Positions 19,301-26,027 of a stretch of DNA of 64,000 nt are shown here, one piece after another; the first letter of the stretch is position 1, and every line of letters begins with the position of its first letter. The stretch is from Actinoplanes regularis (GTDB lineage: Bacteria; Actinomycetota; Actinomycetes; Mycobacteriales; Micromonosporaceae), in assembly GCF_900188005.1 (NCBI RefSeq), contig NZ_FZNR01000031.1:1-64000 (forward strand), given 5' to 3'. The position numbers and the translations under genes are program-made. The notes beneath the pieces are model-generated. The model did no database searches. It was not told where the DNA came from and saw only the letters and a program-made list of their open reading frames with translations.

Positions 19301-20647
19301 GCCGTCGATCCGATCCACGGCGACACCCTGGCCGCACTCGACACGAGCACCGGATCAGTCGTGGCGAGCCGCAGCTACGAGCCTTACGGCGAGGTCGCCG
19401 CAAGCAACGGCGAACTCGCCACCGGATATCAAGGCGGCTGGACCGACCCGGCCACCGGTCAGGTCAACGCCCTAGCCCGCTGGTACGAGCCCGCCCAGGC
19501 AGGCTTCACCACCCGCGACCCGCTGACGCTCACCCCGGACCCGACCTCGCAGAGCAACCGATACGCGTACGCCAACGGCAGCCCGGCCACCTATGACGAC
19601 CCCAGCGGCCACTGCCCGATCTGCGCTGTCCCGCTCGGCGAACTGGCTGCCTATGCACTCGGCGCCCTCGTCGCCTACGCCGCCGTCGACTACTGGGCGA
19701 AGTCGGGCGCTGCGGAGAACGCGATCCGCTCGCTGTACGCCATCGGCAACGCCAGTGTCACAGCGATGCTCGACGGCATGCACGCCGCCGGCACCTCGGC
19801 GGTCGACACTCTCCAAGCGCTGTACAACGCATTCCCCACCGACCTGCGAGTCGTCTCGATCGCGGCGCCGGTGCTCGGATATACCCCGATCGTCGTCGTG
19901 GCACCGGCCGCCGGCACCGCAGCCGGCACGTACGCAGACTCGGTCCCCGCCACCACACCCACGGTCGAACCGGTGGCGATCCCGAGTATGGGCGAGACCC
20001 TCGGCAACATCCCCATCGCAACGACGATCGCCTTGCTGCCCGCCGGACAGTTCGTCCAAAACACGGCGACGGTGGCGACACCGGCCGCGCTCCGAATTCC
20101 GTCGATCGTGGTGGCCGAGGCCGACGCGAGCCAGGCAGCCAATGCCGCAGTGGCCACCGGCGGTCTCATAGACGGAACCAAGACCGCTGCGGCCGCGGCG
20201 ATCCTCGCGGCGGTGGTCGGCTCCGGCGGGGGCAACGGCCCGCAGTGCGATAGCGAGGAGGAGGCCGCACGCAAGATCGTCGAGGAGATGGCTCAGACGG
20301 TCGCCGACCAGGGAACTGCCGTCCTCGATTTGGACATCACACCCGCACAGTGGGAGAGGATCAATGAGCCGGACAACTTCTGGCGGATCTGGTGGGCACG
20401 CGGGCACATCGTCCATCAGCAGACCGCTGATCGGCTGAGGGATGAATACGGGGACCGGTTCGATTACAACCGGAACAAAGGCCCCGACTTTTTCGACAAC
20501 CTGACCCAGAAGTGGATCGAACTGACCACCCCGGGAGAGGTCGCGGGCCATAAGCGCAAAGGCCGGGACAAGAAGCTTCCCGGGTACGATCCGAAGTACT
20601 CGACCTGCGCGTACGCCACCTACAAGTGGCCGAAGCAGGGCGAGTAA
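10388..20647 (+). CDS. giant secreted Rhs/YD-repeat polymorphic-toxin-like protein
   Basis: About 3419 residues. The GTG at 10388 is followed by a basic stretch and a hydrophobic segment (FIAASVAATVVASILIGF) ending in AASA, a convincing signal peptide. In order: a secreted N-terminal region; two discoidin-like (F5/8 type C) domains at DNA 12958-13785; a LamG-like domain at about 14280-14990 (VAYWPMTETSGSS); and a long YD-repeat shell to about 19300 (YDALGR, YDGLGRI, YDSLGRPA units). The Rhs core end follows (YEPYGEVA ... ARWYEPAQAGFTTRDPL ... YAYANGSPATYDDPSGH). After DPSGH comes a variable C-terminus with a hydrophobic, Ala-rich linker and a final domain with GPDFFDNLTQKWIELTTPGE, reminiscent of a PD-(D/E)xK nuclease core though the lysine is replaced. 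Rhs proteins encapsulate and release C-terminal toxins; the nuclease role here is inference. Confidence 0.9.
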   Translation: MSDRRERIRLSPDRWQNRTRERRRFIAASVAATVVASILIGFPGAASADPSGGSRSSPIQKVGSAAGREHEVTAAETAARGSKPNGAPELPPGTDNVVGQEESYPDPPTVDGAQCVDCPAGTQPQRVEPGAKAAKTAEDAEQPATALQPVAGEEVTGFEEGKSRELVEERTPTSTVFANPDGTKTARQFSERTYARDKTGAMVPIDTRLTRGADRRFRPAAAMDVSFGDVATEDGLATLTLESGIEAGFGVAGAAPVDGAATGSEVHYPEILPGSDLVVTATRDGFKDELIIKSAEAPTRYLFPLRLKGLTPELPEGTCRVNLKDAEGQIRASIPPGFMFDSKPDPKTGTGVRSNDVVYQLLKDGDSWQLEVTLDAEWLRSPQRVYPVTVDPPLALRDTVYQDTFVSSKDFANRDNSSETFLKVGTYNGGSEKAASYLGFYQTQYSLKQRYIVGAALSLYQVWAPTCTNVTMTVYPVTAYWAPWSSNSQKWPGPAYSTDSLGSKAFNRGGSCTSKAMGWETITLDAAELTELLDNNHDWYGFTLRSSSTDNKAEKWFRSAEGAGGAAPFLDLYYSEVAASYSLPSMAFDPAVRPDRAGEIDIRAKNLGVVIWTPTNGYQVTADVYNSANQLSEFKMMKPSSQIDPLEAGTFTLQVRALPAGTYRVVLDLVGPNGLASERGVPTLTFSFKVLPNSPPEILSFHPPNNAQVNTLRPTLWAQYYDPDSAPDVAHYWFEVCNGTYDAPVDCIDTDWITSSTYTVPAGKFAWGKTSFWYVAVYDGTNMTYFEGPYAVTPVVAQPPVTSHLATASENAAVPGVNPQVGNYSSSVVDASVPVPGPPLEIRRTYNSQDYRNSGPNRNLALGRAVSGSAACAGTQTPAEAVNGNVADKWCSSAASPYLQVDLGAPRTMSSFVVRHAGAGGESGQLNTKDFNIQISLDGTQWKAIATVRGNTANVTTSTINAMAARYVKLNITTPTQGSDTAARIYEFEVNGYTDNNIALDRAASGSTACTSTDTPAQAVNGNAADKWCSSAASPYLQVDLGAPRTLSSFVVRHAGAGGESDQLNTKNFNIQTSLNGTSWTTAATVSGNTAKITTSTIAAQTARYVKLNITTPTQGSDATARIYELEVKGRTGAFGGSWSTPLDQTVATDPDGSGNVVVTFESGRQARFGRNANGTYTSPLGQSVSLVRGTSNWTLRDSSGEKRIFDNLGNLTSIVNAAGQTQTLTYTAGQATKITDGASGRSLYLTWVDGKVAQVTTDAPSAGAAPSTWRYTYDGNNLVQACNPLNACTSYLSAPSSHYRSVVLDDNPVAYWPMTETSGSSAANLTATKPGELNATYSKVTLNQAGALQGTSDRAGTFTGANSSAMMLPDNLLTSTMAFTVELWFKAASGSTGVLYGEQNTTLGTTPKRWSPALYVGTDGKLHGRAWATGGTQTVSAARVDNGTWHHAAIAVNLDRQDIYLDGVRIGGFTGFQVYRSDLSKATIGNGYTNSYAGGSTGYLPFTGQIDDVAVYRHPLGELQVAGHYAARTASARLSDVTQSTGYVSTHLTYNPNSGRLATIRDNDGATWTLTQPVLATGVHRVALSSEDRDSVTYTYDAVHGDRLSQRSTDAGTESWEYDANGFAFKYIDANSRDKYFFRDARGNVVDETVNQSLVTRWKSYGYYLNTADPLDPRNDKLIWQSGTRTGWDKDPRNRIRYDLDTAGRTTTVTYPTPAGPPTSPTEKVSFTTGTEAALGGGVMPAGLPRTTTNKLGGVTTNSYNSKGDLLRVINPIGLTSDYGYDLLGRRISRTDSAAIGGATVTYGTWTTEFDPLSRVTQETAPGVVNPVTAATNTQQTRYTYSVPGGQLEQKVIADITGGDPARTWTYHYDAAGRRTEETSPDGATEKRVWNTAGDVAQITKANGLVLDYRYDDNRRLLETVASGTGVDPMDPGSTHLVVESRAYDPAGQLASMTDAMGRETAYTYYNDGQKETAKRVRRDAEGEIVSATELEHYEYDFGGNISRVTQAGGVVSDYDYDDAGLLNRETLDAAGVARTTVRSFAADGSTVTERSTNGYTFAAGLTSEQPYLSSAGGSLVDNAGYRYADGSAAMTYKFTFPADTATAQISLEVRNQYLIQFSPDNKTWTEKKRETNNVRTGENRVQWFSNITSDVAQSKTLYVKIGDSQPADGWGGALSRVAVEFERTGQKGTKTSYAYDTNGNLTTTTVDNSGSTPATLVATNQIDPRGLVTKTTDPAGITTVNTYDALGHLSTTTGAARTVWTDGVRTDGVTPVTTYGRNTFGDVTQLKDATGAVTTSAYDAMGRATAVTLPAYSPAPGTTIVPTTRTTYATDGQPLTTTDPLGHTTTNEYDPYGRLASITGADPDGDGPKPPPVERYTYDRVGERLTTKDATDAVTSATYDDLGRQITSTVGDRQTGTFFITRLGRTDAGLLSSTTTPLGHQTRYEYNKAAEQTAEIDPTGVRRETRYDGLGRVVAEITGGTRATSYQYDAAGRQVAQADHTVSGGVLSAALRQTAAAYDQDSRPTVVTSAAGRITKYGYGPGPDPTSVTETAATGTDVSVSLGYDAMNRRTRMTDGNNNTTDYLYNSWGARVATREPGPEAEAQRTWIEIYDAAGQPIAEQTPDGISRSRRYDGLGRIVEETGGGAGVQTATRYVDYDALGRPVEIGGPGAARTYQYDDRGLLRSATDGGVTTEYGYNDDGELTSRTDPSGTGAFAYDDAGRPKTIDDPLTSQQAKYTYTSATGDLAKITYGAGAPARTYQYDSLGRPATETVTAPVGGTTFSTSYAYDDDDLVTSRTVTGVAGAGIRSFGYDGLGRLTSSTGPDDVKVTYGYDGASNRTTETSPKGTRTYNYNSRNQLVTATGGGEADLANTWSAGGNLLTASLGEAVTTYRYDGFDKPVQVQQPGTTINYTYDSLGRLAERNGIAVRYADLTNNPVRVPTSTGEAALFRDPVGNPLSEQQTGPARTLAVDPIHGDTLAALDTSTGSVVASRSYEPYGEVAASNGELATGYQGGWTDPATGQVNALARWYEPAQAGFTTRDPLTLTPDPTSQSNRYAYANGSPATYDDPSGHCPICAVPLGELAAYALGALVAYAAVDYWAKSGAAENAIRSLYAIGNASVTAMLDGMHAAGTSAVDTLQALYNAFPTDLRVVSIAAPVLGYTPIVVVAPAAGTAAGTYADSVPATTPTVEPVAIPSMGETLGNIPIATTIALLPAGQFVQNTATVATPAALRIPSIVVAEADASQAANAAVATGGLIDGTKTAAAAAILAAVVGSGGGNGPQCDSEEEAARKIVEEMAQTVADQGTAVLDLDITPAQWERINEPDNFWRIWWARGHIVHQQTADRLRDEYGDRFDYNRNKGPDFFDNLTQKWIELTTPGEVAGHKRKGRDKKLPGYDPKYSTCAYATYKWPKQGE
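12958..13785 (+). repeat. tandem 414-bp duplication encoding two discoidin-like domains
   Basis: Two adjacent copies inside the Rhs gene, offset by exactly 414 bp. For example, the segment encoding KWCSSAASPYLQVDLGAPRT occurs at about 13050 and again at about 13464 with only scattered substitutions. Each copy encodes one F5/8 type C-like beta domain. The high nucleotide identity points to recent in-frame duplication or gene conversion. Confidence 0.85.
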
Positions 20648-20731
20648 CCGGCCGACTGAATCCGCACGCCGGGGCGGCACGTCCGTCGCCCGGCGAACGT
20701 CTCTGGGTACAGTGTCCATCGGCAGCAGAAG

Positions 20732-21526
20732 ATGGGTGGAAGCATGGGACGAGTCGTCGTCAAGCATGAACATGTGGTGGGCGCCGACTACTCAGGGCTG
20801 ACGCTCGACAAGTTCAGCGCGGAGGGATCCACCTTCGAAGGTTGCGTGTTCGACCGGAGCAAGGTCGCCGATGCCGGCTTCGGGTCGGGAATGGAACAGT
20901 CCCAGTACATCAACTGCTCCTTCGACCGGGCGTCGCTGACGTCGCTCGGCGGCTACACCCGCTTCATCAACTGCACCTTCCGGAACGCGCGCTTCGCCGG
21001 CTGTATCGCGAACTACCTGGAATTCGTCGGTTGCACCTTCACCGGCCGGATCACCGCGCTGACGATGTACGGTGCCTTCCCCTCTGCCGAGAACCGATAC
21101 CGATCCGTGGTTGCATCCCTGGCTCGGCAGGGTAGATCTGAGCCGCCCGGCTACCGAAGACTGGCGCTGCGCGAGCGTAACGAGATCCGGGACAACGACT
21201 TCACCGCAGCGGAGCTGATCGACGTCAACTTCCGGTTCGGTGTCGATCTGACAGCTCAGAGACTCCCGGCCGGCGACGACTACCTGTACCTGCCGGATGC
21301 CGAGACCACGCTCCTGCGCGGCCTCGCCACGTTGGAACACGACTCCTCGCCCACCGCCGAGTCTGCGGTGCGCTACCTCAGAATCCTGCTGGACAAAGAG
21401 ATCGGCACCGGGCAGCGCCAGCTCCTGCTGCGCGCCAAGGACTACGAGCGTAAGAAGGTCATTCCGCCGCACATTCAGCTGGCGGTGGATGTTCTCCGCA
21501 CCAAGGCTGCGACAGGGCCGTACTGA
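20732..21526 (+). CDS. pentapeptide-repeat-like protein, candidate Rhs partner/immunity
   Basis: 264 residues (ATG at 20732, alternative ATG at 20744 after a GGTGGAAGC stretch). Residues about 15-110 show C-x-F pentapeptide-like turns: STFEGCVFDRSKV, INCSFDRASL, INCTFRNARFAGC and FVGCTFTG. This predicts a right-handed beta helix. The rest is helical with RYLRILLDKEIGTGQRQLLL near the end. It starts 84 bp after the Rhs stop on the same strand, the position where immunity genes of polymorphic toxins usually lie. No secretion signal is present, consistent with a cytosolic antidote. The immunity role is an inference from position; the fold assignment is from the repeat pattern. Confidence 0.7.
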   Translation: MGGSMGRVVVKHEHVVGADYSGLTLDKFSAEGSTFEGCVFDRSKVADAGFGSGMEQSQYINCSFDRASLTSLGGYTRFINCTFRNARFAGCIANYLEFVGCTFTGRITALTMYGAFPSAENRYRSVVASLARQGRSEPPGYRRLALRERNEIRDNDFTAAELIDVNFRFGVDLTAQRLPAGDDYLYLPDAETTLLRGLATLEHDSSPTAESAVRYLRILLDKEIGTGQRQLLLRAKDYERKKVIPPHIQLAVDVLRTKAATGPY

Positions 21527-21627
21527 CCTCGGAGACCCGCCGAACCGGACTCGGTCCTGACAATGGGTTGGCTGAAAACGCCGAAAACGCCCCCACTGTA
21601 GTCCGCTGGTGTGACAGTTGGGCTGCG

Positions 21628-22098
21628 GTGAGCGTGGCGGGGGTGAAGGTCGGGCTGCTGATCTGCGGTGTGTGCGGGCGCTGGATGGAGGGTCACTGGG
21701 TGAACCAGCGGGCCGGGATACCGCTGCCGGCACCGCCGCACCACCGCGAACGCGACACGACCGTGGACGAGTCGCGCCGGGTGTACTGGTCACAGGCCCG
21801 GATCGTTGAGGAGGCCACCGGAGCCGACGGCGGTGCACTGACAGGCTTTGCCGACGCCGGCCCGCTGGCGGCGTGGCTCCGGGCCTGCGACACGGTGCTC
21901 GTGTGCGGGACCAACAGGGTCGCGATCGAAGATCCCGCATCCGACCGGTCGCAGCCGGATGTCATGCCGACGGGCGAGGCCCTGGCGAACGGTCAGCTCA
22001 TCCTGCCGATGACGACCGGACGGGCTCCGCCGTCAGGCCTGAAGAAACCCATCGGGAAGCGGGAAACAAAACCCCCATCGAGATCCAGAAGAATGTGA
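21628..22098 (+). CDS. hypothetical protein
   Basis: About 156 residues from a GTG at 21628 (a TTG at 21568 would give 176). Codon third positions are strongly G/C, arguing for real coding. The N-terminal segment VGLLICGVCGRWMEGHW carries a CxxC pair and Trp/His that could bind metal. The middle (ARIVEEATGADGGALTGFAD) looks like an alpha/beta domain. The last 30 residues are Lys/Arg/Pro-rich and may be read-through after degradation. It follows the pentapeptide-repeat gene by about 100 bp and may belong to the same toxin-associated unit; no family recognised. Confidence 0.5.
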   Translation: MSVAGVKVGLLICGVCGRWMEGHWVNQRAGIPLPAPPHHRERDTTVDESRRVYWSQARIVEEATGADGGALTGFADAGPLAAWLRACDTVLVCGTNRVAIEDPASDRSQPDVMPTGEALANGQLILPMTTGRAPPSGLKKPIGKRETKPPSRSRRM

Positions 22099-22534
22099 AT
22101 GATCTCTTTGGGAGTTAACGTGTTCGGGCCTCGAACGAGTGATTCGATAGCCCAGTCGGTATGGGCCGCAGATCAGCAAATTTTCTTGTTTCCCCTGGCT
22201 GGGGGCGTAGAGGTCCAATGTACGTTCTATTCAAATGTACTGTGGTCGGCGTGTTAATTCGATTTCTCTCTAAGGGTCATGATTGCCCTCTTGGGTCATT
22301 CGTCGTACGATCCTGCTCGCGATGTCTAGCCGGCTCGCCGGTGATCCCGGCGGTCGAGGTAGTGGATGCATCGCCCGATAGAGCGATGTGCGTTGATTGA
22401 AAACCTTGGCCAAACCGTGCTCCTGAGATGACACTCCCTTATGGATTTATCGAGCTTCTGGTAGAAGAGGGCCTACCAGCTCCATTGCGGATATTCGAAC
22501 GTAGGTGGGCGGCGCGCTAAGACGCCCGTTCTTT

Positions 22535-22566
22535 CGGTGGTGCCGCTCACGCGAGCGACACCACCG
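22535..22566. terminator. strong two-part hairpin, possible bidirectional terminator
   Basis: CGGTGGTG pairs with CACCACCG (8 bp), and inside it CGCTC pairs with GAGCG around a 4-nt turn. There is a short T-rich stretch (GTTCTTTC) just before it on the plus strand, which would follow the hairpin as an A-rich run only on the other strand. It could be a terminator or a structured RNA element. Confidence 0.5.
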
Positions 22567-22625
22567 CTCCCTCGGGCGGGGAGGCGCGTCTCTGCTCGGC
22601 GGTCTGTTGGCCGGAAGGTGGGTCG

Positions 22626-22706
22626 GTGGCGGGGCAGGAACTAGCTGTCATCGTTGCGATGGTCTTCGTTCTGTTAATCGAACTGAGGAGATGTGAAAGC
22701 ATCTGA
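22626..22706 (+). CDS. possible 26-residue single-span membrane peptide
   Basis: A GTG at 22626 preceded by GAAGGTGGG opens a frame encoding a short polar start, a hydrophobic span (LAVIVAMVFVLLIEL) and a basic tail (RRCESI). Tiny one-span proteins of this design are common but rarely annotated in actinomycetes. There is no homology support, and the competing frames are equally short, so it is a weak call. Confidence 0.25.
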   Translation: MAGQELAVIVAMVFVLLIELRRCESI

Positions 22707-22972
22707 TGAATCAGTAAGCCTGCCTTCTTGGTTGCTTTCGCTCCCTTCATTGTCGTGTCCCCTATGGTTTAGATGTTGCTGTTGCTAGGTGTGCCGAACT
22801 TTGGATAGGGGGCTGGCTATGGAATTGAGTGAGCTGATCGAGTCAAGTGCAACATTCTTATTGCGTCATGTTCACTGTAACCGTGCAGGCATGACAAGCA
22901 AATGCTGCCGTCGGAATATGTTTCTGGCGGCCTGCTGATCCGCAATTCTAGACGATAAAAAGGTAGAAAGCT

Positions 22973-23224
22973 ATGCCAATTATCCTCACGCCTCCACCGG
23001 ATACGCCAAAGGAAGGTGGCGGATCTCAATCCCTTGAAAGAGCTCCTCGGTGGATATTGATGGCCCTGATGGTTCTCGTCGCCACTCTGGTCGGTGGTGT
23101 CGCCGGGCTCCTGGCATACGCCGGGGGAGCGTCGGCACCGAACGCTATCCTCGCCGGTGGCGCTGCGTTCGCCCCAGCCATCAGCATCCTGCTAGCCGTC
23201 GCGCACTTCCTCGGCCGTAACTGA
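22973..23224 (+). CDS. small two-span membrane protein
   Basis: 83 residues. A Pro/Gly-rich soluble start (MPIILTPPPDTPKEGGGSQS) is followed by a basic anchor, a transmembrane helix (WILMALMVLVATLVGGVAGL), a short Gly/Ala loop and a second hydrophobic helix (FAPAISILLAVAHFLGRN). A purine-rich AAAGGTAGAAAG precedes the ATG. It lies tail to tail with the minus-strand nuclease-like gene, with 5 bp between the stops, and no terminator separates them. Function unknown. Confidence 0.65.
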   Translation: MPIILTPPPDTPKEGGGSQSLERAPRWILMALMVLVATLVGGVAGLLAYAGGASAPNAILAGGAAFAPAISILLAVAHFLGRN

Positions 23225-23229
23225 CACGG

Positions 23230-24309
23230 CTATTTCGGCGTTTCCGAGGCCTCCTGATATGCCCGGAACAAAGCATCAAGCAGACCATCGCTAACAGCTT
23301 GCACCATGTTTCCCTGTCCGATGTCTGTACCGGCGGCATCGGTGACCGCCGCGATGCTGTGTGGGGCTCGGCGCTCGAATACCGAACGCCATAGCTGGAT
23401 TGCTGGTCGCCCGTCCGGCCAGCAGTACAGCGATGCCAGCCCTGCTGATTCCGGCAGTAGCCGGGGTAGAAGTACGGCTTCGCCACGTTTGCCGAAGTAT
23501 GTTCCTATCTCGGCGAGGTTGGCTTCCTCGATCCGTTTCGCCCAGGCGAGCAGTTTCTGCAAGGAACTCTGGTGTTCGGCGGGGGCGGTGGTCACGCGTT
23601 CGCGAAACGGCTCCACACCGTACGCGAATCCACCGGCTTGCGAGCGCGGGCTGCCGCCGGCCTCCGGGCGGGAGTATTCAACCGGCGGAGGAGTCTCTGG
23701 CTGGACCCGTTGAGGAACCACGACACGTTGCCCATTGATGTCATATGACGAGACCGTGATCAAGTCGATCACGAGGTCCTGTGTTGACACTGCCTCCAAG
23801 TACCCCACGAGCCGAACCAGGTCAGGGGGCGCTTGGTCGAGCACGAGCACCAGCCGGAAGCCTCCTGTCTGCAGCGTGTCGTGCACGTTCTGCCGCAGCT
23901 CATCGGCATCGAGGGCTTCTGCCTGCGCCGCATCGCGGATCCGATCCACTAAGCTGCGCCCGGCGAGGCATTTGGCGAGCACCTTTCCTTCGAATTCATC
24001 GACTGTCATGCCGTGCAGGCCAGCGGCGTAGGAGAGGATCTGTGCTACGACGGCGCGGCGAGACTCAGCGTTGTTGTGTAGCTTGACCTCGATGAGAACA
24101 GGCTCGCCGGTTGCTTCGATGGCTATGACATCAACGTAGCCACTTCCGATCAGGACCTCCCTGCCCAGCACGACAACTCTGGGATTACCGCTAAGCGGAA
24201 GCAGGTCAGGTGCCTGTGCCACCAACTCCTGCAGAGTGCGCTCGTTCGGAAAGCCCTGAGGAGTGATCAACTGCCAGCCATCAGGGCCTTCGCTGTAGAT
24301 CGCTGTCAT
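23230..24309 (-). CDS. PD-(D/E)xK nuclease-like protein
   Basis: 359 residues. The N-terminal domain contains the restriction-endonuclease-like core: D60 in GSGYVDVIAI, then E74 and K76 in GEPVLIEVKL, followed by an alpha helix (RRAVVAQILSYAAGLHGMTV). This matches NucS/DUF91 or Holliday-resolvase-like folds. The middle is a Pro-rich linker (about 205-240) and the C-terminal 110 residues form a separate mixed domain (LLAWAKRIEEANLAEIGTYF). Such proteins may act in DNA repair or in defence. No obvious partner is encoded next to it, and the CRISPR locus is 2 kb away. The nuclease fold is well supported; the biological role is unknown. Confidence 0.75.
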   Translation of the reverse strand: MTAIYSEGPDGWQLITPQGFPNERTLQELVAQAPDLLPLSGNPRVVVLGREVLIGSGYVDVIAIEATGEPVLIEVKLHNNAESRRAVVAQILSYAAGLHGMTVDEFEGKVLAKCLAGRSLVDRIRDAAQAEALDADELRQNVHDTLQTGGFRLVLVLDQAPPDLVRLVGYLEAVSTQDLVIDLITVSSYDINGQRVVVPQRVQPETPPPVEYSRPEAGGSPRSQAGGFAYGVEPFRERVTTAPAEHQSSLQKLLAWAKRIEEANLAEIGTYFGKRGEAVLLPRLLPESAGLASLYCWPDGRPAIQLWRSVFERRAPHSIAAVTDAAGTDIGQGNMVQAVSDGLLDALFRAYQEASETPK

Positions 24310-24326
24310 GCCGAGCCTCCGCAGAC

Positions 24327-24901
24327 CTACCTCGCCAGAAAGAACGCCAGGCCACAGGATAAGCAGTCTCGCTGCCGCTGCGCCCGAATACCCGGTGGCT
24401 CAATTCGATGATGCAGCTGGCGAGTCAGCTGCACTGGGATCGTTTTACTGATATGGCGCGGATAGTGCCGCCCGGCGGCGGACGACTCACGTTTGTCGCG
24501 GCCATCGTCGGATCCACTTTCATTTGAGGCCGGGCAGTGGGTGCGCGCCGGAAGGCGGTCGCGTACCGCTGCCAGGCGGGCGCTGATCGCCTCGTCGATC
24601 CATATGAACCCGACGGCCAGGCCGCCACGGATGATCTGGTCGCTGGTGAGTAACAAGTGATGTGGTGCAGTAGTTCGTCGTCGGGGTCGGCAAGATCGGC
24701 GAGCAGTTTCGTGGTGTCAGTGACGCCGTCGAAGTCGCGGACGGTGTTGCCGGTGACCACCACGGCCATGAGCGCCGAGAGCACCAGCCGTGGGCGTTCG
24801 GCACAGGCGGGCGGGCGCTCACTGATGAGGTGGCTCCGGGCAGTCGGGACAGTAGGCATCAGGTCGGAGCCAGCGTCGAGCAGCGGTACCCGAGTGGTCA
24901 T
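24327..24901 (-). pseudogene. frameshifted gene of unknown function
   Basis: The N-terminal frame from an ATG at 24901 reads MTTRVPLLDAGSDLM and later LVLSALMAVVVTGNTVRDFD and LLADLADPDDELLHH. Near 24660 the coding sense moves to another frame, which continues LLTSDQIIRGGLAVGFIWID and EAISARLAAVRDRLPA. Both halves have coding-like third positions only in these frames, so a one-base indel is the simplest explanation (a sequencing error is possible). Beyond about 24540 the composition deteriorates. No family recognised. Confidence 0.45.
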
Positions 24902-25078
24902 CCAAGGAGCGCGGCGCGGGGTTTGACGGCTTCCAGCAGTGCCGTCAGCCCGTAGCTAACGGCGGGTGGTCGGCGGGTCGATCCATGTCGCCAGGGCGGA
25001 CCCTGGTCAAGCAACCCGCTGACGGCAGCCGGTTCACACCCGACAACCACGCTTACAATCGGCTGCTGCGAGGGCTAC

Positions 25079-25975
25079 AAGCTCCTAACACGATCTGCTG
25101 AATCGATGATGATCAGCGCCACGAAGTGAAGATCAGTCTCGTTCGCTCGTCGTGGGCAGACCGTGGGACGTCGATGACCGGTTGTGGGAACTGATCGAGC
25201 CGTTGCTGCCGCCGTGGCCGGAGAAGGCTCCGGGTCCGCGGCCGGTGCCGGACCGCCAATGTCTGCAGGGCATCCTGTTCGTGCTGCACACCGGGATCGG
25301 CTGGGAAGACCTGCCGCAGGAGCTCGGCTTCGGCTCCGGAATGACCTGCTGGCGCCGATTGCATCGCTGGACCGAGGCGGGGGTCTTCGACCAGATGCAT
25401 CAGATACTCCTCGCCAAGCTGAACGCGGCGAACCGGATCGACTGGTCGAGAGCGGCGATGGACGGCAGTCACATCGACGCGAAAAAGGGGGCGCCGGAAC
25501 AGGCCCGTCGCCGGTCAACCGCGGCAAACCCGGCTCCAAACATCACCTGATCTGCGACGGCTACGGCACCCCGATCTACGTCCTGACCAGCGGCGCGAAC
25601 GTTCCCGACATCAGCCGCGCTCTCGACCTGCTCGACTGCTACCCGCCGATCGCCGGCCGGCCAGGCCGGCCCCGGCGCCGCTTCACGACCCTCCTCGCAG
25701 ACAAGGGCTACAGCAGCGAGGCCTTCCGTCAGGCCTGCCGCGAGCGCGGCACCGAACCGATCATCCCCAAACCCAAGACACCCGGTATCAAAGGCCTGGG
25801 CAGTCTGCGCTACGTCGTCGAGCAGACCTTCGCCCTGCTTCATCAGTTCCGCCGCCTGGCCGTGCGCTGGGAACGCCGCCTCGACATCCACGACGGCCTC
25901 GTCAGCCTCGCCTGCGTCATGATCTGCTGGCGCCGGTTGATCAAATGGACCGCATAGAGATCGCGTTAGGAGCTT
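25079..25975 (+). mobile_element. IS5-family element (IS427-like) upstream of CRISPR array 1
   Basis: 897-bp element. Its ends AAGCTCCTAACACGATCT (left) and the complement of AAGCTCCTAACGCGATCT (right) match at all but one position, and it is flanked by TAC at 25076-25078 and TAC at 25976-25978. The transposase is split over two frames. It sits about 50 bp before the leader of CRISPR array 1, so its insertion may have separated the array from older upstream sequences. A fragment of the same family is found at 5.3-5.6 kb. Confidence 0.9.
25152..25957 (+). CDS. IS5-family transposase encoded in two frames (probable -1 frameshift)
   Basis: The first frame (GTG at 25152) encodes the DNA-binding part MGRPWDVDDRLWELIEPLLP and the start of the DDE domain, MDGSHIDAKKGAPEQ, then drifts and stops at 25550. 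The second frame continues it correctly with GPSPVNRGKPGSKHHLICDG, LLADKGYSSEAF and RYVVEQTFALLHQFRRLAVR up to 25957. The switch coincides with the run A5G5 at 25482-25491, and the second frame is -1 relative to the first. This is the usual arrangement of IS427-type elements, in which ribosomal slippage makes the full transposase (about 268 residues). Alternatively it is an inactivating mutation. Confidence 0.85.
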
Positions 25976-26027
25976 TACGTCGGCAAGGCGAGCGCGGCTC
26001 CTCCAGCCCCCGGAGTGAAAGAAGTCT

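Larger units (their letters stand above)
22099..22972 (+). other. gene-poor, relatively AT-rich intergenic region
   Basis: Nearly 900 bp with lower G/C than the flanks and no long coding frame of convincing composition. It contains a strong two-part hairpin (22535-22566) and a possible 26-residue membrane peptide (22626-22706). The lower G/C content suggests acquired or regulatory DNA between the toxin locus and the following genes. Confidence 0.6.

Noticed and set aside
24902..25078. Possible short genes between the frameshifted gene and the IS element
   Set aside because: No frame of coding quality or ribosome binding site was seen.
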